A stretch of DNA of 64,000 nt. Source: Polytrichum commune (taxonomy: Eukaryota > Streptophyta > Polytrichopsida > Polytrichales > Polytrichaceae). Position 1 is the stretch's first letter. Each line of letters begins with the position of its first letter. Both the position numbers and the translations under genes were made by a program. The notes below the pieces were generated by a model. The model was not told where the DNA came from and did no database searches. It saw only the letters and a program-made list of their open reading frames with translations. Below, one piece after another: positions 48,529-59,360 of this stretch. The stretch spans positions 28,968,144-29,032,143 of the forward strand of contig OX485809.1 in the NCBI GenBank assembly GCA_950295325.1, in the 5' to 3' direction.

Positions 48529-51115
48529 ACTGTCTTAAGGATGTCAATCTGTGCATATAACTTGGAAACTGCAAAGGATGTGGGGGATTGGTGGGAGATA
48601 CCTGCTTGGGAAGACCATCCAAAACATTAGGGGAGCAGAGCATCATAGAAGATACTTCACAGCTGTATGGCATCACTCACAGTCCAGCATGTCAATAGGT
48701 TTGTTTGGTTGGAACTTTCAAAACGGTTCTAATTCGTTTTGGGATCTTGAAGTGGCCTTCTTTTTATATAGGTAGAGTATTGGTGCTCCTAAGTTGATTG
48801 ATGCAAGTTCGAGACATGCAAGAGCTGCTAGCACTGAAAATTTGTGAACCCTTAGTCTTTGCCATATTTGACACAGCACAAAACTTCTGTGGACAATTGT
48901 CATTTCATCTAGGAGTTGTGTCCTTTCCCTTTTCTACGACTGCATAGTTTCAACAGAAATCTAGATGACTTTCTATCCACTACCTTCTTGTTGATGGTCA
49001 CTCCACTTTCCTTAGAGACTTGAGGTTTTTGTGTTATATATTAGCAAGACCTTTTACTTTCATGCACTCCTTTCTTTTGTCATGTGCAGCATTTCGCAAT
49101 TTCTTTTCTTCCCCTTTTTCCTTATTTGTGACATTCTAAACATTTGACTCACCAATATATTCAAGCCTGTATTGGTTCCAGGTGTTCATATAGGTTAGGT
49201 TAGGTTAGATATATTGAGATGTGGGTAGGTATTAGTGAAAGCTTCAATGTGGGAAGCAATTACCTCAATAAGATGGTACTTTCTTGTGGTCTTCCACTGG
49301 TTTCTTCCTGTCCAGCTTGCATTCATTTCTACTCCTAGTTATATCTCGTAAATTCTAAGTTCATCAGAAGGTTACTCTCAAGCTGCAACTGAAGCCTGCT
49401 CTGCTGAATACTTTTTGTCCTTGGTACGCTGGCATGAGTGAGCACTTCAGCAACTAAACCATGCTATTCTATATTACTGCAAAGTCCAAGAAGCCTGTCC
49501 ACATTTCCTTGCTATTTAGGTGCTTATTCTTTCATCATTCATTGCTTGGAATATGAATCTGAGTCTATCTTCCACTTGATCAAATGATAGGAAATTGTTT
49601 TTGTAACTTTGTGCTCAGGGGTTTGACGATGGAAATACAGAGTTAATTGGTTCGTGTGTCCTTGTTTCACTCTAGGCTATCATTTTTGAATGGATTGTTA
49701 CCTATGCGAAGATATTGAGCAAAGCAAGGTCCTTATAGCTGGCCATAGCTGCATGCAGGTATATGATGTGTTCAGTATGAAGTTATTGTGAGGAGCTTTT
49801 GAGCTTTTCTCTGGACTACAGTTGTGCTGTACTCCCCAAATTCATCTCATTAGTAGTTGCACCAGATATGGGAGTCAAACCCTCCTTGTGGGTCCTGGGA
49901 GCACAGAATTGCTGGTGTGCAGGTCTGGTGCCATGTGCTTTCTCTGCTGTCCTATGATGGTACTCTTTTGTGTACCATTTTTCAGTTTAGATACAGACTC
50001 TCTGATGACCGGATCAACGTGGTATAACCCCTTTGGCGGAGCCGCCTGGACCCCTTCCCAAGAATGTCCATTCTTTCCTTGACTTCTGTAAAGATATTAG
50101 AAAGGTTCTATTTTGTTTGTGCAGACTGTAGATAAGGTACTTACTGGCAGCCCCTTACACCTTCCTTACGTTGCTGAGCTTGTGATTCAAGTCAAAATAT
50201 ATACTTCTCAGATGTATGCCAGAGCTTTTAGTTTTGGCAGTCAATTTGACTACAGAAAACCTGGAACTCTGTGGATAAACTTTGGTCCCTTCAACACTGT
50301 ATAGTCGGCTCGTTTGTAGTATTAGAAGTCTTGTGTGTGCACTTGATTCCTGGGAAAAGGTGAATCTGGAATCATACTACCAGGGTTGAAAAGTTTGTGG
50401 GCCTCCTCAGTCACCCACACAGACTGATAAGCGATGTAGAATCTTCATCCTGCAAGCCTGGAGACGCTGAATTATGTTACGTGCAATGCAGTGTTGGTCT
50501 GGTATAGAGTGAATCCATGGTATCAATATTCAACACCAATAATGGTACTAGAGGACCCACTTGTGGGTTCCAAGTTTGTAATACCAGTCAAATATTTGTA
50601 TTTGGTGTGTATGTTAAGTTGAGAGAATCTTTGTATGCTTGAGTTTTTATTTGGGTCACTACCATTCTAAGCCAAATTGATACTGGGACAATTTTGCCTA
50701 GGTTTGAAGGTTCTTGTATGATATATAGGCTCAAATGTCTTAAAAAATAAGGATTTTTGTCAAATATCCATACCCTTGGTATCAAAAGAATAAAATAAAA
50801 TGTCATTATAGGTAATTGTGTGGTACCTAAAAAAAACCTATACTGCATCAATACTGGGCAGCTACATAGTGGTCATTACTTAAGTCTAATAATTAAGCCA
50901 TTACAAATATTTGATAAGTTAATGCTACTTGTTGAAATGTTCAGAGTGCACTACTTGAGTGCTCCCCATAAATGGGGAATCTTGGAATTAAGGAATAATT
51001 ATGCTCATGCGATACTTGGTCCCACGAAATGCAATTGAGTTGTGGTACTGTTGTGGCAAACTTCATTATATTAACTCAAATATCACATCATTTTACGAAG
51101 TTTTTACTATTCCTA
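48529..51115. other. PP2C 3' untranslated region and downstream flank
   Basis: The first few hundred bases presumably hold the PP2C 3' UTR. The polyadenylation site was not fixed. The following ~2 kb have gene-like base composition but only chance frames up to 87 codons without a domain. Confidence 0.45.
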
Positions 51116-51119
51116 GACA

Positions 51120-52225
51120 TGTGCTAGATCATTGTTGTCCCTAGGTAGCGTCCCATTCAAATTGCCATATCTCCTAGCTCACACCTCCGATTGAGGTGTT
51201 CTTGAGCATTCTAGAATGTGAACCATAAGCTACTTATGGCTCATGGCCTTACCCTTGTGACTCCTAGTTTCCATGGGTGGGAGGCGTTTGCAACGCCTTG
51301 GGCCCTCATCCACACTAGGATCACTTGGGCCCTCTCACCAATGGCGCCACAAAACCCGGATGTCACTCCGGGGTCCCCTTTGTGCTCATGGTCTTGCGGG
51401 CACTCCTCATGGAGAGGTGCGTGAAACTCACCCCCACCAAATGAAGTCGATGCCCTCATTGACTATACTTATAATCGACACACCAATTCTCAAGTTGCCA
51501 TCCTCTCTTGGTGTGGCATTGTGTTTCCCTTGGGGCGCTACCCCCACAATGCATCTTCAAATTTGGCAAAGTCCTAAAGGTGTTGCTCCTAGGTGGTCCG
51601 TTAGTGACCCTGGACATCTTGTCGAAGGACCTAAACTACACTAGACCCACCTACTTTGAGACTCACTTGGGTTGCCCCTCCTTTTGGGCCTCCCAATTTA
51701 GGCTCCACTAGCCTAACTCTAACCTTTTGACACAACTAGGTTGGACCTCAACGCTTCCACTAAGTTCTCTCGGTTGCAATTCCGTGATGGCTTTCCATTT
51801 TTAAGCCACGCCTCGATCGCACGGGGGTGATGCCAAGTCCCGCCCGAGATTCCCACTTTGCTCTTTCGAGACATGGGTTTATGACTCCCATGCGCCAACT
51901 CTCATTAGCTCGTGGGTTGCACTCTTATGAGCACACGCCATCACCTTGCCCCCACCTGTACAAACCCATGGCTAGGATGTTTCTTGGTTTTATCCAAGCC
52001 CCCTCCAAGCCATGGCCCCTAATTACTCGGCCTACCCAACCTAGTTTGGCATATCTATTCCCCCTCTTCCACTAACCAAGCACAAGTACAAGACTAGGAC
52101 CTCATCTCATATTCTTCTCTTTGCACCACAAAAGTTGAACTTTATTGCCTCAAGTAAAAAAAAATAAGTACATGTTGTAGAGGACATTGCCTCGAAGCTA
52201 AGTGTGCTACTAGCATCTTTCCCCT
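51120..52225 (-). repeat. Probable 3' LTR region of the gypsy element
   Basis: This GC-richer block lies just past the chromodomain end of the minus-strand gypsy element. Reading the minus strand, a purine tract (AGGGGAAAG, complement of about 52219-52227) precedes it, as a polypurine tract precedes a 3' LTR. Its far end (51130-51425) is repeat B, found again at 23335-23640. The outer end and the matching 5' LTR were not established. Confidence 0.5.
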
Positions 52226-52248
52226 ACTAAAGGAGATTGATGACCTCA

Positions 52249-54925
52249 TCAATGCATGTGTTTTTTATAATTGGAACCTTTAGTCTTAGTTTCTTCATAG
52301 CGCTCCATTACCTCCTTGGCATTCATCATGTCTCTTGTCACTACCCAAATGGCTTCTTTCTCATGGAATCCTTGCCACTTCACCAAGTACTCTTTTCCTT
52401 TTCGCTTGTGGTGCCTACACACGAGGATGCCCTCTACCGCATATTCCAAATGATCTCCTACAAAGTCGGGAGGTGACCTAATCACTTGCTTGCGATCAGG
52501 CCACAAGGTGTCTTCCTTGAATGGTTTTAGTAGTGAGACATGAATGTCGGATGCACTTTGATCTCGGGCGGTAACTCCCACTTATACACATCCTTGAACA
52601 CTCATTCCACGATGGGCAATGGACCTGTAAATTTGGACATGACCTTGGGAGTGAGGCCTTCGGGCATGGTGAGGTTTTTCACATTCAACAACACCTTTTG
52701 GCCCACCTCATACTTCACTTCGCGTCTTTTGACATTGATTTGCTTTTCGTAGCGCTTTTGGGTTTTTTCCAACAACTTGGTCTTCTCCAAGACTTGTTCA
52801 CACTTCTTGGCCAAGTCCTCACCATCTTGGTTGAACTTTAGTGTTGAATGTGCCCCCTTGAGAGCTAGGTCAGCATGTTAGAGCGTATCCACTCCATAAG
52901 CCACTTTGAAAGCCGATTGCTTGGTCGCCGAGTGTGTGGCTGCATTGTAACTAAACTCCGTTAAACCCACACAGTCCGTCCAATCTTGTTGGTCCGCACT
53001 GACAAAGTTCTTCAAGTATTAGTTCAAGACTCCATTCACACGTTTTGTTTGACCATTCGTTTGGGGATGGAAAGCCGTGCTAAAATTTAGTTTCGTTCAG
53101 ACCTTCCTAAAGAAATGCCTCCAAAATGCGCTTGTGATTTTTAGATCTCGATCCAATACAATCACTCTCGGTCACCATGCATTGAGAAAGAGCTTCGCGG
53201 TCTTCAACACAGTTGCAGTTCCCACAGTTGGCAAAATTTGTGCCAACTTGCTAAACCAATCCACCATCACCAAGATAGCATTGTAGCCTTCTGATTCCGG
53301 TAAAGTCGTGATGAAGTCCATGTACAAACTATGCCATGGCCCCGGCGGAATAGGCAACGGTTGCAAGAGGCCAACTTGCTTTTGGTACAAAGCTTGGTTC
53401 ACTTGGCATTTGATACAAATCTTCACAAAGTGGGTAATTTCTTCCTTTATGCACGGCCAATAATACCTCCTTGACACCGTCGCTATGGTGGTTATTTTTC
53501 CTCTATGGCCGACGATGAGACTATCATGTTCTTCTTTCAAAACCTTAACTTGCCTTGGGGCACATACACTTGACTTTGCTTATACTTGAGCGATCCATCC
53601 ACCAACTTAATTTCTTTGAGTGCCTGGCCTTTACGAAGCTTGTCTAGAAGCCATTGTGCTTCGGGATCGTTGATATCCATCCCTTATCTTACGTTGCAAG
53701 TCTCATTCACCCTTGTACATTAGCCACAAGGTTTGGATCGTGCCCATTGTTTGGAACTCCTCCCGTCTACTTAGCACATCCGTCACCACATTGTTACGGC
53801 CCGATTTGTGGATCAAATCCACATTCATAAGCGCCAAGGTATTGTGCCACTACAATTGTTTGGTTCTCACTTGCGTTTGTGTTTCAAAATATTTCAAGGA
53901 CACATTGTCCTTGTATACCTTGGTCTTGTGCAACCCCAAATAGTGTTGCCACGTCTTCAAGGAATGCATAACGGCAAAGAATTTTTTTTCATGAGTTGGC
54001 CATCTCCTTCAATACTCATCAAGCTTCTTGCTCTTATATGCAATGGGTCGTCCATCTTGCATCAACATTCCACCAATGGAAAAATCACTCGTATCTGTAT
54101 GCACCTCAAAATGCTTGTCAAACTCTGGGTACTTAAGCACGGGCAGTGAAGACAACTTGTTTTTGAGCTCCCGAAAGGCTTGGCGACAAGGTTTATCCCA
54201 CTCTTGGGATACCCCTTTCTTCAACAAGTCCAACAAAGACCTAGCAACCTTAGAAAAATCTCGAATGAAGTGGCGGTAGTAGTTTGCTAGGCCAAGGAAT
54301 CCCCTAAGCCCTTTTTGAGCTGAGGGCCACTTCCATTTTTAGATTGTTTTTTTTTTTTTTCATGTCCGGTTTCATTTCATTCTTTGTCACCACATGATCC
54401 AAAAACCCAGTCTCTTGTCAAGCAAAGTCACTCTTCTCCCCATTGGCATATAATTTTTTGTCCTTTAGTTTTGAAGCACTGCATCAAGGTGCCGTGCGTG
54501 TTCCTCCACTGTCTTGGAATATACCAAGATGTCGTCGATGTAGACTATCCGAAGTCGTCCATCTCTTGTCGAAAAATGATGTTCATAAGGGTTGTGAATG
54601 TTGAGAGTGCATTACACAATCCAAAGGTCATCACCAAGGACTTATAAGACCTATACCTTGTGCAGCACGCTGTCTTTTCCACTATTCATCCGAGATTCGA
54701 ATTTGGTAGTATTCCGATTAAAAATCTATACGATTAAAAATATTTGGCCCCCACCACCCGGTCGAAAAGATCATCAATCCGAGGTAGCGGATAATTGTTT
54801 TTTATAGTCACCTTATTCAAGGCCCTATAATCGATGCACATGCATAGCTGCCGTCTATCCACATCTACACAAAAAATAAATGTCGATGGAGTGGTTGCTT
54901 GATAGAATCGGAGGTCACACAACAA
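52249..54925 (-). mobile_element. Degenerate Ty3/gypsy retrotransposon, chromovirus type
   Basis: Decayed pol on the minus strand, in order from the right: reverse transcriptase start ([20 protein letters not shown], 54925-54734); RT/RNase H ([32 protein letters not shown], 54236-54009); HHCC-type zinc region and integrase (VSRRYYWPCI..CIKCQ, MDFITTLPES, 53540-53172); integrase C-terminal part (EVGQKVLLNVKNL, KFTGPLPI, 52814-52602); and a chromodomain (AVEGILV..KEYLVKWQGF, 52581-52249). RT before integrase plus a chromodomain defines a chromovirus. Stops and frameshifts separate all pieces; for example a TGA lies just after NAW in the integrase core. Gag and protease are missing: sequence switches to repeat A near 54917. 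Confidence 0.92.
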
Positions 54926-55421
54926 AGTTATGGAGGTCTGAAGCTGCTAGGGGGCTTTAGCCCCACTGCTAAGGGAAAATGCCTACATGGCCTCAACCCT
55001 CAAGAGAGAGACAAAATGTTACTTGACGGTGGGGTAGGGGCCCTGCCCAAAGTCCTAGAGGCTTATATGGGTGAGGCGGCGTTGCCGACCAGTCCCACCT
55101 AAGGCAGAACGACACGGCCTCCATAGGCATTGGCCCAACGTGGGGGCATAGTTGCCAAATATGCTTCGGGTTGCTATAGTGTTGCTCCAGCAACGCGATA
55201 ATCAACTCCAGATTGGACTTTCATGAATGGAAGTCCATATCTAATCATTGGCTACCTACTAAGGGGAGAATCCCGAATGCATGTCTAGGAGGGTTGGAGG
55301 TCTAAAGTATGGGGAGCTAACCATGCGTGTGTGTGGGATGCACAGGGTAACTGCTCGTGACACTTGCTAGAGTTGAGAAACGGTCAATATTACTAAGGGG
55401 AGCTAGCAAGAATCGCGACAC
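54917..55421 (-). repeat. Dispersed repeat A beside the gypsy pol
   Basis: The reverse complement matches 22679-23215 along ~500 bp. It joins the reverse transcriptase text directly, with no gag or protease between, so either a deletion or a second insertion brought them together. It is probably LTR or leader sequence. Confidence 0.65.
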
Positions 55422-56388
55422 TGTCCCTCTCCATCTAATATCAAGGCATCCTCAACGACCAAGGTGACATTTGAATCCCAAATATACTTGGAAATTATGG
55501 CAACGCCACTAAGTTTTGAGATGATTGTATAATGGATAGCATGGCAAAAGGGGCGAGTGATGGCTCATTGGAGAGGTGAGAAAGCCACACATCACAACAA
55601 ATGCTGCTATAGGTATGAGGAGAGCTTAGTGGACATTGGTGTGCGAGGGGTTGAGTGGCAATGGGGGGCACTCCTCGTCAAATTGTGGTAGTCGGCATCA
55701 GCTTCTTCCAATTTGATCCAATCATCCATTCTTCGAGTTGAAACTATCTAATTCCAACTAGATTTATTTATTGAGAGTTGCCTAGCTCCAATGAATAACA
55801 TCCATCTCTTGGGAGTATCCTAACTCAGTTGTGAACAATCAGTTGGGGTAGAATTTCCTTCTTTGCAAAATTCACATCTGACTCTACACAATGATATTTG
55901 GACAAAATCACATATATTTCTTCAAACTTCAAAATTAGGGTTCAAGTGTTACAGTTTCAGGTTCTTCCTTGCATTGGATGATTGCATTACTAAAAGAGAA
56001 ACTCGTAATCTTTATGTCATATCGCAGGTAGCCACTGCCACGTGCTCTATTCTCTCTGCCTTGTAATTTTATGCTGAGTTCCAACATTATTCAGCACGAA
56101 AGTGACTTCAACAAAATAAGTCAGAAAGCATTTCTTGGTATTGCTTGCTTTGCTAAACAACCAATTTCTCTGAACTGACATGTTTTCCAGTGGCAATTGC
56201 TTTCCTCATTCTGACGACTCTTGCTTAGTGGACTTGGAAACCCTAAAGAACATAATACAACAAAGGATGCAGTATGTAGTGAATTCATTTATGATGCTTT
56301 CTTTGTACCAATGTCTGCACAATATAAAATTAGTGGATATTTATTTGTTATGGAGGGTTGTTTCAGATACACGAGTGTTTGGGTGCAG
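55422..56388. other. Intergenic, nothing else of the DTD gene seen
   Basis: I searched this stretch by eye for upstream exons of the D-aminoacyl-tRNA deacylase gene and found none. Frames are short. Confidence 0.4.
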
Positions 56389-56511
56389 TCAGCCAGTTTA
56401 CACTTTATGGGTTACTGAAGGCCATAGGTAATATGGACTTCCATGTAGCCATGTTCTACAAGTCTCTTGTAGAAAGAGTGCGTCAAGTTTACAATCCAGA
56501 TGTTGTGAAAG
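56389..56511 (+). pseudogene. Isolated exon of a D-aminoacyl-tRNA deacylase (DTD) gene
   Basis: DTD enzymes hydrolyse D-amino acids mis-attached to tRNA. This 123-bp exon encodes SQFTLYGLLKAIGNMDFHVAM followed by FYKSLVERVRQVYNPDVVK. That is the conserved DTD block carrying the catalytic-pocket SQFTL motif and most of the later helix. Acceptor GGGTGCAG and donor AAAG|GTAGCA are both kept at the expected boundaries, so this is a genomic, not a processed, copy. Compared with family members, about seven residues between HVAM and FY are missing (in frame). No preceding exons (start region) or final exon (NLVNDGPVT-type) were found nearby. It is best read as a gene relic or a captured fragment; an unrecognised diverged gene is less likely. 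Confidence 0.75.
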
Positions 56512-57225
56512 GTAGCATTCTTCAAAGCATTCCAAACCTCTAAACTCTCTAGGCTTCACCTCAGTGACCTTATTTCTATGTTTTGGAGAACAATGAGGCA
56601 TTTAATGACCTGAAGGTTTGTCATTTTCTAAAAAAAATAAAACAAAATAATCCTTACTGTGGATTGCAATCCTTGCAGATGAGGTCCAGTGCAAGTCCTT
56701 TGAATTTTCCCTGATCGAAATCCAAGGCATAGCATTTTTGACCAGAAACCATTATTAGTGACCAAAAGAGTCTTGCCATGATATCTTAGTATGCACATGA
56801 CCTTCCTTCTTAGGTGGGTAGACTTCAAATTTCAAATCCTAAACCCTAAACCTTTAACCCAAATAAGATGATCAATCTGCCAACTTGGGAAGAATAGAAG
56901 GTTGACTGTGGAGAATAGCAAGCATCATGGAAGAAAATACAACTGTGAAGCTTCAACATAATAAGTTTTCAACATTCACTTCTACATCCTTGAATTTCAT
57001 GCAATCTCAAGAGTCAGCATACTCCCTCTGATCAATAACTTTTGGAGGGTTTCAGAACGGCAATCTGTTGTTTTCACATTCATAATTAATAAGGTTCTTT
57101 TGCCAACAAGAGTGGGACAATGAAGAATGACTGCCATAGGTTGAATGATTACAGTACAGAAATAACTAAGCATACCAATAGAGACACATCTCCCCTTCCC
57201 ACACCCTCTATGTCCTTTCAGAACA
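56512..57225. other. Intergenic, no further DTD exon
   Basis: A telomere-like pair (AACCCTAAACC) lies near 56838-56852. No gene was recognised. Confidence 0.4.
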
Positions 57226-57228
57226 CTA

Positions 57229-57579
57229 CACTAAATAAACGTCACCAATTCTATTTGTCTTGCTCAATGCTAATTGTAAACTAACACTAAATGTAAACCT
57301 AACATTATTTGTCATTCCTCGTAATGTTTTGGGCATTATAGATTTACAAGGTTGCAATTACAATCATTTACTAAGTGATTTTCCAACCAAGTTTCAATCA
57401 TGCATGACAAGATTTCATCATAGAAATGTTAGGATGCAAAACATACCAAACTAAAAGTGGATGAACCTGAAGTAAGTTGGTATGATAGTACTTGTAAACT
57501 TTTTCATAAAGAAGTGTCATTTAGAAAAGTTACCACAATGACATAAAATACCATATGACACTAAATACCATATTTAGTG
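57229..57579 (+). mobile_element. CACTA-ended MITE, best-preserved copy
   Basis: 351 bp with perfect ends CACTAAATA / TATTTAGTG, flanked by TA on each side; including the flanks, the match CTACACTAAATA / TATTTAGTGTAG is 12 bp. Next to the right end is a second small inverted pair (ACTAAATACCATATTTAGT). Related copies lie at 8975-9333, 31955-32372 and 39984-40339. There is no transposase. Confidence 0.82.
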
Positions 57580-57582
57580 TAG

Positions 57583-57981
57583 TCACTATCAACAATACAG
57601 CCATCAAACTTGTCATTAGTGTATCTAAGGCACATTCTTGTTGCTCCCAAATTGCCGGAATTGTTCAAGTAAAGGTCAAGATGCATGGAGCTCCTCCACT
57701 AGCCCATATGCTCTTTCAATGTAGTTGAAAATGAGGCAAGCTTTGTGTTGAAGTGTCTCCTCTACAACTTCATTGGAGATAAGGTCCCTTGACTATTGAG
57801 AATGTAGTACTAGGGAGTCTCATGCATTTCTTCCAATTGGACCATCAAGTTCATATTTGCTTTTATGTCTTGTAGGCTAGTGCACTCCGCTCCTCTAGGG
57901 AATTATTAGACTATTTGACACCATATGATCTCCTTTTGACATCCTGAACTTTAAAATCAACTTCATTATATTTTACAAATA
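57583..57981. other. Intergenic spacer between two MITEs
   Basis: Nothing recognised. Confidence 0.35.
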
Positions 57982-58585
57982 CTAAGGTACTGAGGCCATA
58001 AAGCGTCACCTTTCTTTCGACGACACTTATTTTCAATCCTTAAGTCGTCAACAAGTGAGTGCAACAAGGCCATCGAGTAACTCATTGTTAAAATGGATTA
58101 ATCATATGTGGCATTAAGTAAAAAATAGCACCACATCAACCATTCATAATAGTGGTGTAAGAAGGATGCATAAACACTTTCAGAAGAGCACTTACTTTGG
58201 CCAATCACAATGACTAATTGGGTATCTATCCACTCAACAAGGTAGTGTTAGAAGTAATCCACAAAATGGGGATAACACCTTCATTTAATAGAAAATCCTC
58301 AAATATAATAAGGTTGATTTTGTGGTGATTCTCACTTAACAATCCAACATCAATAAACCCCCCCCCCCCTTAATTGACAATGAAGCTCTTCCTTAGAATA
58401 ACTTTGCGAATGTTTGTGGGTTACATATGAATTGATCGTTTTTTTTTTTTTTTTTTTTTTTTTTGGGTAGACTCTGTATTGACTTGCTAATCTATAGAAT
58501 TTTTTTGAGATTTTTCCAAGCTATCTAGCTTGCCTGAAATAGAAAAAGCTTCTTAAAGTGATGCTTTAAGGCCTCAGTACCTTAG
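57982..58585. mobile_element. TIR DNA transposon relic, uninterrupted copy of the 4386-5394 family
   Basis: The 604-bp element has 17-bp perfect inverted ends (CTAAGGTACTGAGGCC and inverse, the similarity running on into TAAAGC). It is inverted relative to 4386-5394. It contains a poly-C run near 58358-58371 and about 26 T at 58439-58464. It lacks the nested MITE and shows the empty target GTGTAAGAAG near 58155. Confidence 0.82.
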
Positions 58586-58733
58586 GTGTGCTTACGTATC
58601 TGTGCAATGGGCTGGTAGAGCAGATCATTGCATCTTGCCCTTTCTTACATGATCTTCCATCCACAATAATGCTCACTCTACATCAAAACTACTCATCGTA
58701 TTTTGTTTGTTCAGTGTTGGAACACACTGATTA

Positions 58734-59282
58734 AACTACACTGATTTTGCAGTTTTCTCATTCAGCTTGCAATCATGTTGTGTTGGTCGCACTCGTGAAA
58801 GCATCCAATGTTGAAAGTCTCTTTCAACATTGTTTCAGCAGGAAGAAATGGACATGCTTACATAGATCCACAATGGATTTTCCATAAGAAATTTTAAAAC
58901 AGTGATGGTCATGGTTACATACAAGGACTAAAATTTGTGACTCTTTTAAGTTACAACCTACAATGCCTGGTTATTCACAATTACATCAACACTACATGTC
59001 ATTACTTGCTTGTTGAGTATCAAAGACTTATCAAACTACACCCATTTTGCAGTTTCCTCATGCAGCATGCACATCATGTTGTGTCGGTCCCACAGTGAAA
59101 GCGTCCAATGTTGACAGTCTCTTTGCAGCAGAAAGAAATGGACATGCTTACGCAGATCCACAATTGAATTTCATTAAGTTTTTAAAAAAAAGAAAGCAAA
59201 CAGTGATGATCATGGTTACATACAAGGACTTTAAAAAAATTGTGACTCTATAAGCTACATCCAACGACGCCCGGTAATTCAA
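58734..59282. repeat. Direct duplication of ~245 bp at the 3' side of the TBL gene
   Basis: Copy 1 (about 58734-58980) and copy 2 (about 59035-59282) share CATTTTGCAGTTTYCTCAT, TCATGTTGTGTYGGTC, GAAATGGACATGCTTAC, CATGGTTACATACAAGGACT and a following TTGTGACTCT. Copy 2 ends ~80 bp from the TBL stop codon and probably includes its 3' UTR. Confidence 0.85.
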
Positions 59283-59360
59283 AACTCAATTCACTGAGGA
59301 ATCATTCTCAGCTTAGATTCTAGTGATTGGTGGCTATGCAGCAGGGAAGGAATTGGAGGT

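Noticed and set aside
49822..50304. Gene downstream of PP2C
   Set aside because: Two short frames without domain, splice logic or partner exons.
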